A stretch of 57,500 nucleotides of DNA from Mesostigma viride. Taxonomy: Eukaryota; Streptophyta; Mesostigmatophyceae; Mesostigmatales; Mesostigmataceae. Location of the stretch: contig RPFO01002096.1 of NCBI GenBank assembly GCA_009746045.1, positions 1-57,500 on the forward strand, written 5' to 3'. Below the pieces are notes generated by a model. That model had not been told where the DNA came from. It saw only the letters and a program-made list of their open reading frames with translations, and did no database searches. A program made the translations under genes and the position numbers. Shown in pieces: positions 45,856 through 57,058 of the stretch; positions within the stretch are counted from its first letter, which is position 1, and each line of letters opens with the position of its first letter.

Positions 45856-46325
45856 GGCCCCAGCAACCCCAGCCCCAGCCTAGGGGAATACAGCAGTAGT
45901 GTAGAATAGTTAGACAGTGGCCTTGTACATGCCCGCCTACTACAGGCACTATACCAGCTTAGGCCTAGCCTTTTTAGTCATGTACATGTGTGCCTATGAT
46001 GCGCCACCCTCCAGATGATGCCTAGCTTTATTTAATAATGCAGTGCCCATGCAGGGAGTAACTCTCTGCTGAGACGCCATGCCCTAGCTTTTTGTATAGC
46101 TATGCTGATCTTCCCCCCCATGACAGGCTCCCCCTTCGCTGGGCATAGCTTGAAGATCATGGGGATGCAAGTGCCCTGGTGCACCTAGAGCAAGGGTCCT
46201 TTACATCCCCACCCTTGCAGGAAGTAGCTTAGGATGTATGATAGGCCATATGCTCCCCTCTCAGGGGCTATGTGCTACATATACTCCCAACGGAGTTATG
46301 TTACAATTCAATTCAATTCAATTCA
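45856..46325 (+). mobile_element. LINE subfamily 2 insertion with ATTCA tail
   Basis: Flanked by ATCACTGAAGC at 45,845-45,855 and 46,326-46,336. It consists only of 3' UTR: GGTGCACCTAGAGCAAGGGT, then CTCAGGGGCTATGTG, the hairpin CTCCCAACGGAG and (ATTCA)n. Part of it matches 47,772-48,072 in inverse orientation. Confidence 0.85.
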
Positions 46326-46655
46326 ATCACTGAAGCAGCGGCGCCTGCAGCTAGTAGGGCACTTAGCTCGCACCAACCAGGTAGACACCTCACGTGGCCC
46401 CTCCGCAGGCTGCGCCCCGCTCAGCCGGGCAGGCACCTCCTCACGTGGGCTGGGCCCAGCCGGCAGGTTAGATGCCGCAAGGCCCGCACCTTCAAGCAGC
46501 TCGTAGAGGACATGGGGCCGGGGCCTAGGCCTCTCCATGATTTGGAAAAAGATTATGGGCAAGGCCAAGTGGGCTCAGGTCATAGAGGGTCCAACAACCC
46601 CCCTCCACTGGGGAAGCCGGCGCGTGTTTGCACACGTGCATGGGAAGCATACTAG
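46326..46655 (+). pseudogene. LINE polyprotein C-terminal fragment, frameshifted
   Basis: The sequence parallels 45,131-45,444: RRLQLVGHLARTNQVDTSRG is in one frame, and later parts are in others because of small indels. It is a decayed copy. Confidence 0.65.
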
Positions 46656-46741
46656 ACAAGACCCCTAGGGTCGTGGGCACCATCGTTATAGAGTAGGCTT
46701 GTTTTTGTAGATAGCTCAGACCGGTAGGATTGCGTGTACCC

Positions 46742-47043
46742 CTCCATCCATCCATCCATCCATCCATCCATCCATCCATCCATCCATCCATCCATCCATC
46801 CATCCATCCATCCATCCATCCATCCATCCATCCATCCATCCATCCATCCATCCATCCATCCATCCATCCATCCATCCATCCATCCATCCATCCATCCATC
46901 CATCCATCCATCCATCCATCCATCCATCCATCCATCCATCCATCCATCCATCCATCCATCCATCCATCCATCCATCCATCCATCCATCCATCCATCCATC
47001 CATCCATCCATCCATCCTGATCCATCCATCCATCCATCCATCC
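46742..47043. repeat. ATCC microsatellite, about 300 bp
   Basis: About 75 copies of ATCC, interrupted once by CCTGATCC near 47,017. It sits where other LINE copies have only three to four ATCC units. Confidence 0.95.
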
Positions 47044-47517
47044 ACTCACATCGCTGAACACCACGCTCAACACGGTGGAGGCCCGGGTCTCCAATGTGGA
47101 AATCCGGGTTGTCCACAAGCTACAACCCCAGAACACGGCGCTACACACCCCGGCGCAGGCTTCGGAAACGCACGCTGCATGCACTTGTCTCTCGCCTTAA
47201 CCAGGTGGAGGGCAAGTGCGGCGTGCTCATGAAGAAGCTTGAAGCCATCACCGCCCAATCGGCCGAATTAACTTGGGTGCTCGGAAGTGGTTTTTCCGGG
47301 CAAAATAGTGTGATGGACCGATTTGCCTCAGTGGGCAAAAGGTTCCGGCACTATTTAACCTAACTCCTGACTATGTCGAAGAGGAGCTCCGGGCCACCGT
47401 GGAACAGCGCACCCATGTCCTCGAGACTTGGGCGCGCCTCAAGGACCCCCAGACCAAAGGGCTCCTCCCGTGTGGTTTTGCGCCCGACCCGCGCGTGGCT
47501 CACTGGCTCCGTAGCGC
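47044..47517 (+). pseudogene. Decayed coding-like sequence with coiled-coil character
   Basis: Short frames read [40 protein letters not shown] and YVEEELRATVEQRTHVLETW, split over frames. The heptad-like pattern recalls a LINE ORF1 coiled coil, but I cannot assign it. It is cut by the hAT end at 47,518. Confidence 0.3.
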
Positions 47518-47771
47518 CAGTGTGAGCCAATACGGCAATACGGCAATACGGCAAAACCTCGGCGTATTGCGTATTGCCGTATTATACGCGTATTATACGT
47601 ATTATACGCCAAAAAAAAAAAAAGTGGTTTTTTGACCGGAAAAGTGGATTTTCAAATAGGATAAAATATTCTAAGGTGTTTATCCCATGGGTGTGCCTCT
47701 CAAAAACTCTTGCTTATGTCTCAAACTTGATGAATACCAATGCAATGCACGTAGACTGGTCATAGCCTATT

Positions 47772-48072
47772 AATTAACTAATTAATTAAAATCATAGCTC
47801 CGTTGGGAGCATATGTAACACATAGCCCTGAGAAAGGGGCATCTATGGGTTTGTAATACAATCAGGGCTACAACCTGCAGGTGGAGGATGTACAACTGTC
47901 ACCTGCTCTGGGTGCACAAGGTGCACCTGCACCGCCATGATGGTTCATGCCTCCTTATCAAGCACAGGCACCCAGGGGGGGCTTGAGGAGAGGGCCTAGA
48001 GGGCCTGCATGACATATGGGGTGGAGGGTATGTGGCTAGGCTATAGCTGGTGTACACATGGCATCTCAAAGA
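47772..48072 (-). mobile_element. LINE subfamily 2 tail nested in hAT
   Basis: A 301-bp insert flanked by a perfect 12-bp duplication TCATAGCCTATT (47,760-47,771 and 48,073-48,084). On the - strand it ends with CTCAGGGCTATGTG, the hairpin CTCCCAACGGAG and a TTAA-type tail. It matches the 3' part of 45,856-46,325. Confidence 0.88.
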
Positions 48073-48084
48073 TCATAGCCTATT

Positions 48085-48968
48085 GACACTCACTTGGTTG
48101 TCTATAGTTGCATGAAGTGTGATATATACTCACCCATTTGTATAATTGAATTAATCTTTATTCCATGCATACAATGTCATGCACCATGCCCTACTAAACA
48201 CAATTGCAGGCAGCCACCATGATGAACCATTATTTTATTAATGCTAATTGACCAAATTCTTTATTATTCCTTAATTATGACAACCATTAATTAATTGCTA
48301 AGTCATGCGGCAAGAAGGTCCAGTTCCTCCACCTAGAAGCCCAAAAGGCCAAAACCAACATGGCAATAAACAAATTCAGGTAGCATCACCACCCATCCAT
48401 GAACATGCATCATCATATGAGATGTAAAATCCCATCTATCTAAAGTTCTTGAGACATGCATCATTGCAGCAGGCAACCACCATGCCATACACTGTCATGC
48501 ACCATGCCATACATAAACACATATGCAGGCAGCCACCACCATGCCATACATACAATGTCATGCATCATCATATGAGATGTAAAATCCTATCTGTCTACAG
48601 TTCTAGAGACATGCATCATTGCAGCAGGCAACCACCATGCCATACACTGTCATGCACCATGCCATAAACACACGTACTACTATGCAGGCAGCCACCACCA
48701 TGCCATACATACAATGTCATGCACCATGCCATAAACACATATGCAGGCAGCCACCACCATCATTGCCATACATACAATGTCATGCAACATGCCATAAACA
48801 TGCATCATGATGTGAGATTGTGAGTCCTACGTCCTACCACTTGAAAAGCAAAGTACACATGCCACGTACAAATGAGGCGAGCTGCCGGCTGGCCAGCCAG
48901 TGGCCAGCCCCAAGCTCTAGCGCCACCATGCACGGCACTCTAAATCTAGGCCAGCAAACTAAACTGGC
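48085..48968. repeat. hAT 3' region with 155-bp and shorter tandem repeats
   Basis: GAGACATGCATCATTGCAG occurs at 48,451 and 48,606 (155-bp shift). GCAGGCAGCCACCACCATGC and CATACAATGTCATGCA recur several times between 48,430 and 48,800. No coding potential. This lies between the transposase stop and the left terminus. Confidence 0.7.
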
Positions 48969-51365
48969 TTATGCCTCCAGGGCATCCTCATCGGAAATCT
49001 CCTTCAGCTTTGATAAAGCTTGCAGGTTGTGGTGTGTGCTGATGAGCCTGTTGTGCATGATGTGGCTCATCCGGTTCCGACGCAGGCTCTTGATCCACCC
49101 AGCGCTGCTGTTGACACGTTCCACAGCACCGCTGGAGACCGGCTGGGCCAGCACCTTCATCGCCACGTCCTGCAGCTCCTTGGTGGTATCTCCCCACGTC
49201 ATCCACCACTCCCACGGCTCCAGCTTGCCATTTGCGACATGCAAAGCGGCCGCAATGGCTTCTGGGGCGCCGAAGCTGCCACGTTTCGTGTGGTACTGGG
49301 TGAGCTGGCTCATCGCGCGGGCCACCTTGGAGGATGACAGCAGCTTGCGGCAGCAGATGAGAAAGCCTTCCTTGATCTCAGCCTCGTGCCCGCGGGGGTC
49401 GACCATCCAGAAGGCTGGGTTGAGCAGGTACCCTGCAGCGTGAATGGGAGAGTGCAGCTCTTCCCAGCGAGTCATCACAATGCCATCCAGCTCCTCTGCC
49501 AGCTCAGCCGGCAGCGCAGCCACCTCCTTGAGCTGCGTGCGGAGGTCGGCCATGGCGTTGTACAGCCACCCCGTGCAGGGCGTGTTGGTGTCGGTGCGCC
49601 GCAGCACCTCGTGCATAGGCTTAAACATGGTCACGACCATGTCCAGGTTGGCCCAGAAGGCTGGGGACAAGACTATGGCCTTGATGGTCGCCCACGGCAC
49701 TGCCCAGCGCTGCAGCATGGCGTACTTCTCCAACGCAGCGTCCTTGAAGGTAATCATCAGCGCCGTCATGTTCTGCTGCACACTCATGGCCGAAAGGTAC
49801 CTGGCCATGCAAGCGTTGGACAGGGGGTATGAGGCAGCAATGTTGCCCACCCACAAGCAGAAAGGAGAGAGATGTCGGATTGATGTGCAAGTAGCCGGCA
49901 TCAGGCATCAATGGAAAACAAGGCTTGTGGAAAATGGGAAGGCAACCGGCAAGTAGCACTGAAGCACTAGCAGGCAAGCTTGAATAGCAATAGCATTCAA
50001 TAAAGCATATACAATTGTGTTACCTCGTGGCGAACCGGGTCTCGCCGTAGTTCTTGAGTTCCAGGGTTCCAGGCGCGGCATTGATCATGCGATGGTTGAC
50101 CTTCTCGTGGGACCGCACGTAGCCCACCACCTGCTGTGCCTGCTCCAGCACGTTCTTGATGGGGTCCACCTTGGCGATGTCCTCCAGCAGGAGGTCCAGC
50201 TTGTGCGATGCACACTGGGAGATGATGATGTTCGGATAAATCTCCTCAATATTGCGCTTCATCAGCTCCATGACGCTCGCGGTGTCCGTAATCAGCTGCA
50301 CCACCTTGCCTGCAGTGATCTTCTCGATGTGGGGCTGCAGGGTTTCCGTGAGGAAGGCGGCAGTCTTGGTCCTGCCGGTGACATTGTCGCTTCCTAGGAA
50401 GTACACAAAGTCTGGCAGCTGAAACACAGTCATGATCAGCGAATTGCCAGAGCAGTCTTTCCACCCGTCTGTGATCAGGGTGCCACCCGTGGTGTTGGCC
50501 AGCTCCAGGCGAGTAACAACCTGCGCTTCCACCTCGGCGGCAACAAGGGGGACGTCGCGAGTCCTCATCGTGGTGGGCGCGGGCGGCTTGTACCCGCCGA
50601 GTTTGACCAAGGCCCCCCCCCCAGGCTGATGCTGGTCAATGCAGCACGAAAGGCATCATTGTTAAGGACATTGAAAGGGATACCAGCAGAAATCATACCC
50701 TTGCACAGTGCAAGGTCCAGCTGCAGCTTGTCCAGCTTCATCATCTGCGGTATGGTCAGGCCCTCCTCGGATGCCTCAGGTCTGCTCGAGCTGTGCTGTT
50801 GTGAAGAGCCAACCTGGGCGTCGTGCCACTCAGAGGCGCTGCCCTCCACGAGGCCATCACAGTTGAGTCGCTGCCGCTTGGTCACGAGCTCCATGTGGTC
50901 CGCTTGGCCACGCCTCTTCAGGTCCGCGGCCCTGAAAATCCCCTGCAAATGCGCCTTATATACCTTCGGCGGATTGGGGCAAGGCTTCACATCCCGGCAC
51001 CAAGGCGGGCCCACGATGTGGAGCTTTGCCCTAGTGGCGCTTCCCCTCCAGGTTGCGCCGCACTGAAGGCAGGATTGCTTGTAGTTGTTCGTCAGCAAGC
51101 CTTTGACTACAATGCGCTCCTTCTTGACAAACTCCCAAACGGTAGCCTTGGCCGGCTTTGAATCACCTCCCCCCTCGTCCCCACTGTTGTCGGGGCCAGT
51201 AGGCTCCTCGTCCCCACCGTCATTGTTGTCGGCATCCTCATCTAACTCCAAGCTAGCAAGATGTCGTGCTTTGGCCTCTTCGTACTCCGACTCTGACATG
51301 TCATCGTAGTCTATTTCGAGGGCAGGTTCCTTGCCTCGACCGTGCGCCATCGCTCTTCTTTCCAT
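48969..51365 (-). CDS. hAT transposase (BED finger, DUF659, dimerisation domain)
   Basis: Start ATG at 51,365. Exon 1 runs to 50,024 and exon 2 from 49,800 to the stop at 48,969. The border ACGAG|GTAACA ... GCCAG|GTACC gives GETRFATR-YLSAMSV, in phase. After an acidic N-terminus comes a BED-type finger (CLQCGATW, AKLHIVG, then a Cys near WCRD). Next is the GIPFNVL..KPP linker, then the DUF659/RNase-H-like core with LITDGWKD and LITDTASVMEL (the two Asp positions) and QCASHKLDL. YLLNPAFW is near the acidic third site. The C-terminal dimerisation part is KVLAQPVSSGAVERVNSS. A 10-C run at 50,613-50,622 shifts the frame between the linker and KLGGYKPP. One base would explain it, so it is either a mutation or a sequencing slip. 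Otherwise the gene is intact. Confidence 0.85.
50613..50622 (-). other. Homopolymer frameshift in the hAT transposase
   Basis: Ten C residues in a row separate two frames that together match the continuous hAT order of motifs. The frame upstream reads a short missense tail and stops within about 20 codons. Confidence 0.75.
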
Positions 51366-51702
51366 GCAGCTAGTAAATGCCAGCACTGTGCTACCAAACT
51401 GCCCGGTACACAGGCGGCAGCACCTTTTGCATGTTTAGTGTTAGCGGCCTCAAGCCTCAGCTTCGGTAGCGGCGGTTACTTTTGGCGCGCAAGGCTGTCG
51501 GCTGCATGAGCTACGCCAAAACTAGCTCTGGCGCCAAATTCCGGTGCCGGGCGCCGTATAATACGCGAAAAATACGTATTATGCGCCGTATTGGCGTTGA
51601 GAACGCAATACGCCGTATTTCTAGTACGTTAGTACGCCAAACCCCGCCGTATTGTATAATACGGCGTATTTACCGTATTATACGGCGTATTGGCGTTCAC
51701 TG

Positions 51703-52240
51703 CCAGGGGGTCCCCTTGCTGGGACGTGCCCGACCGCGACAGCAGGCCGCCGCGAGTGCCGTCCTCCATGATGTGAACCAGTTGGCCGGGCTGGCCGTAG
51801 CACACGGCTGTCCAAGCGTACAAGTCCTCGAAGGACTCCATGACGGCCGCAAACATGCTGGCGCGGGACAGACTGTTGAACGCGTTGTGGCAGTCGACCT
51901 TGACGACAGCGTGGGTGGGGTGGGCCTCGAGGTAGGCCTGCACCGAATGGATGAGGATATCCGCCCCGCCTGGAGTCGTCACCCCCAGCTGGGCCGCCAC
52001 CGAGGTCTCACCCGCTGCGAGGGGCGGGCAGAAAAAGGCACGGAGCTCGGGCGCCTTTTGGCGGCAGATCACTTTGCCCACGAGCTTGCGGAGCACCTCA
52101 CCGCAGGCGATCGGGCGCACCTTGCCCTCAGGGGGCCGGGGGCAAGACACCCTTGAGCAGAGCGAGGAGGCGAGCGCCCGCTAACCACTCGCGCGCAGCG
52201 GGAGGAACGCGACCAGCCGCCAGGTCAATGAGTCAGCGCC
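51703..52240 (-). pseudogene. LINE reverse-transcriptase fragment (N-terminal motifs)
   Basis: On the - strand: EGKVRPIACGEVLRKLVGK (RT motif 1), VVKVDCHNAFNSLSR (motif A with the catalytic Asp) and GTSQQGDPL (motif B). The frame is cut at 51,703 by the hAT terminus, before the YADD box. Upstream of about 52,156 the frame shifts. It is truncated at both ends. Confidence 0.8.
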
Positions 52241-52260
52241 ACCGTTAACCCTTAAACCGT

Positions 52261-52318
52261 ACTCGGTCCGTTTTAGTGGACTGAGTTTTTCTCAGTCCTA
52301 TTATTAAACGGACCGAGT
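52261..52318. other. Long imperfect hairpin
   Basis: ACTCGGTCCGTTT at 52,261 pairs with AAACGGACCGAGT ending at 52,318. An inner pair GGACTGAG/CTCAGTCC encloses a T-rich loop. It could be the end of a small element or a structured RNA. Confidence 0.5.
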
Positions 52319-53242
52319 TTGTGGCAGAACTAGCTATAATTCTAGCAAACTTTTGAATATTCTGTTTGGACCAGCTTCGAGATCTAGATTTGTACTTTCA
52401 CGTACACCCCTGGTTTGCTACTTTTGGACACCTGGACAGGGACCTATGGTCAAGGAAAGTAGGGGGGGTACCATGGCCAAACGAGGACGACGTGAATAAA
52501 AATTAGAGCTTTTGACAGATCTGTAAAGTTAGGGCCCGAAAAATACAGATGGCTAGGCGTATATGCAGATCTGTTTTTTTAATACAGATCTGTACGTAAA
52601 CTCCGACGTAATGCCTTTACGTCTTCGGGGGTCGAAGTGCAGGCCGTGCTCAGTACCTGGAAGCAAAATTCAGCCATGGCTACGAAAGCTATAGAGGAAT
52701 GTCAGCCGTATGACCTGCACACGAGGGTAATTAAGAAATCAAGCCGAAGTTAATCCTACATCTGAGCGAGCAGAATAATTGCAAACACAGCAGCAATTGT
52801 GCGACAGACCAAACAATATCGCCGCGTGCACTAGGCTCTGTATTCTGGTCACACCCAGATGCATTGGCTACATTGGATTAGGCGCCTTAACGAACTGAGT
52901 CGAGGGAAAACGCGAGGAGCGCCATCTAAGCAGTTGCTTGTCATGTCTATACGCCCGGGCATCTCATGATCTGTCTACCATGCACGCATTTTCCTTGGAT
53001 GAATCAAACAGCTTTTGACATTTTAATGGCGACAATGAAGTCCGGCCACGACAATATAGCGCTGCTCAGAGCTTCGTTGTCGAGAAAGGTTTAAGAGGTG
53101 CTTTTTCCGGGCAGATAATTTAACTCTGCCTAGATCCCGGTAGCTTTCAGCACGCGCATATTGCTTGAGGTTAGCGAGCCACGACGCCTGCAGGTGCTCC
53201 TGCCGAGGTGGAGACCTCCGAGAGCACGTGGATTAGGCTCAT
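52319..53242. other. Unassigned sequence
   Basis: It contains the 10-bp palindrome ACAGATCTGT or near copies at about 52,514, 52,563 and 52,582. No gene or element was recognised. Confidence 0.4.
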
Positions 53243-53960
53243 TGTAACGACTAAAAATGAACATCAGCATCATCCATAGTCCAAATATGAAAGATCTTTT
53301 ACCTGGGTTGCTTTCTTGAGTTGCAGAACTTCAAGTATCCGAGCAACGTTGAGATGGAAATTCCACAGCACGTGATTTAGGGAATCACAACCCCTTGTAG
53401 ACACAAAGACAAGCTCGTGTATAGACGACCTCTGTGGAACTGAAGGACGTCTATAGCCAAGGGGCTCTTATGAATGGACAACAAAGACAAGCTTTATTAT
53501 ACCATGATGAATCAAAACCAACGTAGCAACAATGGCGACCCCACCACGTCCTTGATATCGACGTGCTTGTCGAGCATGCCTCAACCTTAGCCTGAAAAGA
53601 ACCGATCAAAATCATGGAATTCTAAACAAGATCCTCGTATCCATCCTAGTCACACAAAACAGAACAACAACGCCAACAGCCTGGCAGAATCTGTACATGA
53701 GATCCTGAATCTGTAGTAAGCACCAAAGTCCCAAAGGAACATTTAAGACTTGGTAGTACCGACCAACAAACTATAACCCCACGTGGATCAGGCCACGACC
53801 AATAAGGGCTTCTAACAGTCGGTTGACAAAGTACAAGTTTCAAGTACCGCCTTCTTGGAAACCTCATAACTTTCCCAATACTGATCCAAAAGTCCTCGAA
53901 TAAAAGTCAAACATTCACAAAACAAAGGATGTAACAACAAAGTCATTTTTGCTTGTTACA
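53243..53960 (-). mobile_element. Probable LTR of a Copia-like element
   Basis: On the - strand it starts TGTAACAAGC and ends GTCGTTACA, a TG...CA pair with a 6-bp inverted repeat, over 718 bp. It is preceded on that strand by the purine tract GAGGGGGAGATA, as expected for a polypurine tract before a 3' LTR. An AATAAAG lies inside. No second LTR and no pol sequence were found in the window, so it is a remnant. Confidence 0.55.
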
Positions 53961-53974
53961 TATCTCCCCCTCAA
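53961..53974 (-). promoter_or_regulatory. Polypurine tract
   Basis: The - strand reads TTGAGGGGGAGATA directly before the LTR start TGTAACA. Confidence 0.5.
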
Positions 53975-54239
53975 GACTGGAACCACCAGTTCCCCAAAAT
54001 CAACTACTCTTTAAGGAGGAGTGACACTGAACAGAAATCCACCATCTCTTGGGAAAAGCAGGTGGGTTTTTACATCCCTGAAGCCAGGGCCTCCTATCTC
54101 ATAAACATCTAGTCACAGGTGCTTAAAGAAGACAAGTCACATCCTTATCCACTACAAGCCCAGATAAACACAGCAATACTGGAAGTCATCCCGTCATCAT
54201 TCTGGAATCCTGGAACTCTGGACTGAAACATCAGAACTG
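53975..54239. other. Possible internal sequence of the LTR remnant
   Basis: It adjoins the polypurine tract on the internal side. No pol motif can be read. Confidence 0.3.
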
Positions 54240-55950
54240 GAATGGAGCCCCCCCATCATCCATCCTGGAATCCCCCCCTCACACCACAATCCAAAGCCCC
54301 CTTTCCTTCTCAGCCCTGTTACTCACAGGCTATACCAATCCCCATTCAGGCCATCCTTGCCCTTGAGTCCACACATGGGAAACTGCTCCACCATGTGGGC
54401 CAACTCTGGCCAGTTCTATCGTATCATCACCACATGGGCGAGCCCAAGCTAGTGGTCAACTCTCGCCTCCATGTCACGACTTTTCATTCCTGGAAGGTCA
54501 CTCGACCTTCGCCCTGATGTCCAGTGGGCGTCGGTAATGCACTGCACATTCCGGCCGGATCCTGAACCGATCGTCGCGCCTTCTTTGCTGAGCTGGAGAA
54601 CCTGGCAAGCTCCACTCCTGCATGGTCGCGGCAACTACCTGGCGCTGCTCCTGGACGCCAACGCCACGCTTCCGATCCACCCAGTACCGGCGGATGTCAG
54701 CACACCCCGGCCCCAGCTGGTACGGTTCGATCCCAATGGCAACACTCGCCTTTTTGCTGATTTGCTTTAGTCATGTTGTGATTAAGTGGCTGCCAATACT
54801 CGCTTCCCACATGGTCACGCTGATTTGGTAACGCACATTTCGCCAACCGGCGCTGTGCAACGCTGCCTTGACGATGTTGTAGTACGCAAGCGCCACTGCA
54901 CAGGATAGATGTACTCGCTGCCCGCTCACATGCATGAGACCCCCCTGGTGCGTTCAGATCATGTACCGCCTTGTAACCGCCCGCATCCGCCTGCGCTTCC
55001 CCTCGCACTCCCGTAGACACGTGGCCCCACCTGATTTGCGGAAACTACAGTTGCTTGAGAAATCTGACAAATCCTTTGAGGGCTTCCCCGACAAGCTCGC
55101 CCATTATTAAGCGCGCCGCGGAGGCGTTCGTCGCCGCGCTGGACCTTCCGGGCTGCCACACCCAGCTGACCGCCGCCGGCCCGGCCGCCGCCCTCCGGCA
55201 CCCCGCTGGCAAGCTAGCTGCCCGCAGCCAGTCGACCCTACGGCTGCCCCCCCGGCGCCTGCAGGCCCCGGTTCACCAGCCTGCATCGGCTCCCTGCATG
55301 CCGTCATCCAGGCCAGGCAAGCACAAGTGTGACAACCGCCGGACCCCGCCCGCTACGCCTCCCTCAAGGCGGAGTAATACCACTCGGCCATCCGGGAGGC
55401 GACCCCCGAACAGGAGGACCTCCACATCCGCGAGTACTTTTCCCACCTTGATGACCAGCACTCTGCAAGTATGATTGGGTTCGCCTGCGTCACGCCCAAC
55501 GGCCCGCCGGTGGCGCACAGCCAGCGCGCCGGACGCTCTCTGGTTCGCCGAAACAGCAGCTATAGACCATGGCTAGACCTTCGGTACTCCTCCCAGTCTC
55601 GGCTGCTTGGTGCCCGGCCCAGCCGCCCCAGCCGCTTAGCCCGTTGGCGGCCGCCCGTCGGGTGTCCCGGCCCCGCCCGCGCCACCCGCCGCGGCTAGTA
55701 GGACTACGTACACGTACCCCCCTAGCTCTCAGTACGGAGACCCTGGCCGACCCTGAGGAGCTGCCGCCGTTCATGCACGGAGCCTCGAGTTACTACGCGC
55801 ACTGCCGCCCACCAGCTCGATCCGCTTCTACGCTGCTGTTATGGTCTATATGGTTAATGGGGAAAGAAACAATTGCGGATCATTGCCTGCCTAGCTTGCT
55901 TAAGGCATGGCCCGCCGACACACAAGCTGACATCATCCTAAATTAAGTAA
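54240..55950 (+). pseudogene. Decayed coding-like region, unidentified
   Basis: GC-rich with frames interrupted by shifts: LQLLEKSDKSFEGFPDKLAH, then IKRAAEAFVAALDLPGCHTQ in the next frame, and later REATPEQEDLHIREYFSHLD and MIGFACVTPNG. The composition looks like once-coding sequence, possibly a gag or ORF1, but no domain can be named. Confidence 0.3.
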
Positions 55951-56454
55951 CACCAGCATGCGTCACACGCCGGCCTGAACAGTGCTGAAAACGCCACTAC
56001 AAACAACGTGGCCACGCACCCCCAGGCTAGTGCGTTAACCGTACAGGTAGTTGTACAAGGTTCCCAAGTCTGACAAACAATAAACTCGCCCATCGACCCC
56101 CTTGGGCCGGTCCGAATCCACTATATACAATAATTAATCACGACTCACTAAAGAAAACAAATCAGCCAAAGATTCGTTAAGCAACCAGCCAACCCTACAG
56201 GTCCCCACCTAACCTCAGCTGGTGCAACCAAACACGAATCTTTGCAAGCAAGTCGTATAACACCTACAATTAATTTTCTCGGACCACTAATTAATAGCCA
56301 CCGACCCTTATAAACAACCGGGTCATCCAAGGAAAATTCGGGCGAACAGGAAACCCTTTGTACAGATCGAATCAGTCAGCCCATGTCGCAGACAGCCTTC
56401 CACATCCAGGCCAAGGCATGGCGGCCTTATCTTTCCCGCATGCGTTAATTAAAC
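55951..56454. other. Unassigned sequence
   Basis: No gene, array or element recognised. Confidence 0.35.

Positions 56455-57058
<604 letters not shown>

Larger units (their letters stand above)
45768..46741 (+). mobile_element. Second LINE copy, interrupted by another LINE
   Basis: It begins CCATTTTCCG and GCTGCTCATGTCCGCAAGGA like the copy at 45,041. It is split at 45,855 by a 470-bp LINE and resumes at 46,326 with CTGAAGCAGCGGCGCCTGCA. The coding part is frameshifted relative to the first copy. At its 3' end the ATCC tract has expanded to about 300 bp, and the terminal hairpin has not been found after it. Confidence 0.75.
47518..51702 (-). mobile_element. hAT DNA transposon, nearly complete
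   Basis: The termini are CAGTGTGAGCCAATACGG (left) and CAGTGAACGCCAATACGCCG (right, - strand), giving 4,185 bp. Both ends carry many AATACGG/CCGTATT subterminal repeats (47,527-47,613 and 51,550-51,697), the expected binding sites for the BED finger of the transposase. The transposase lies on the - strand. A LINE tail is nested at 47,772-48,072. The 8-bp flanks (CGTAGCGC and CCAGGGGG) do not match, so the flanks have changed or one terminus is wrong. Confidence 0.82.

Noticed and set aside
46525-47184. WMDG/HPSI repeat proteins on both strands
   Set aside because: Direct translation of the ATCC microsatellite.
49020-51161. + strand open frames over 49.0-51.2 kb
   Set aside because: Antisense shadows of the hAT transposase.
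54240-55950. A functional gene in the GC-rich region
   Set aside because: Protein-like stretches are split over frames with no splice borders that join them, and no domain is recognisable.
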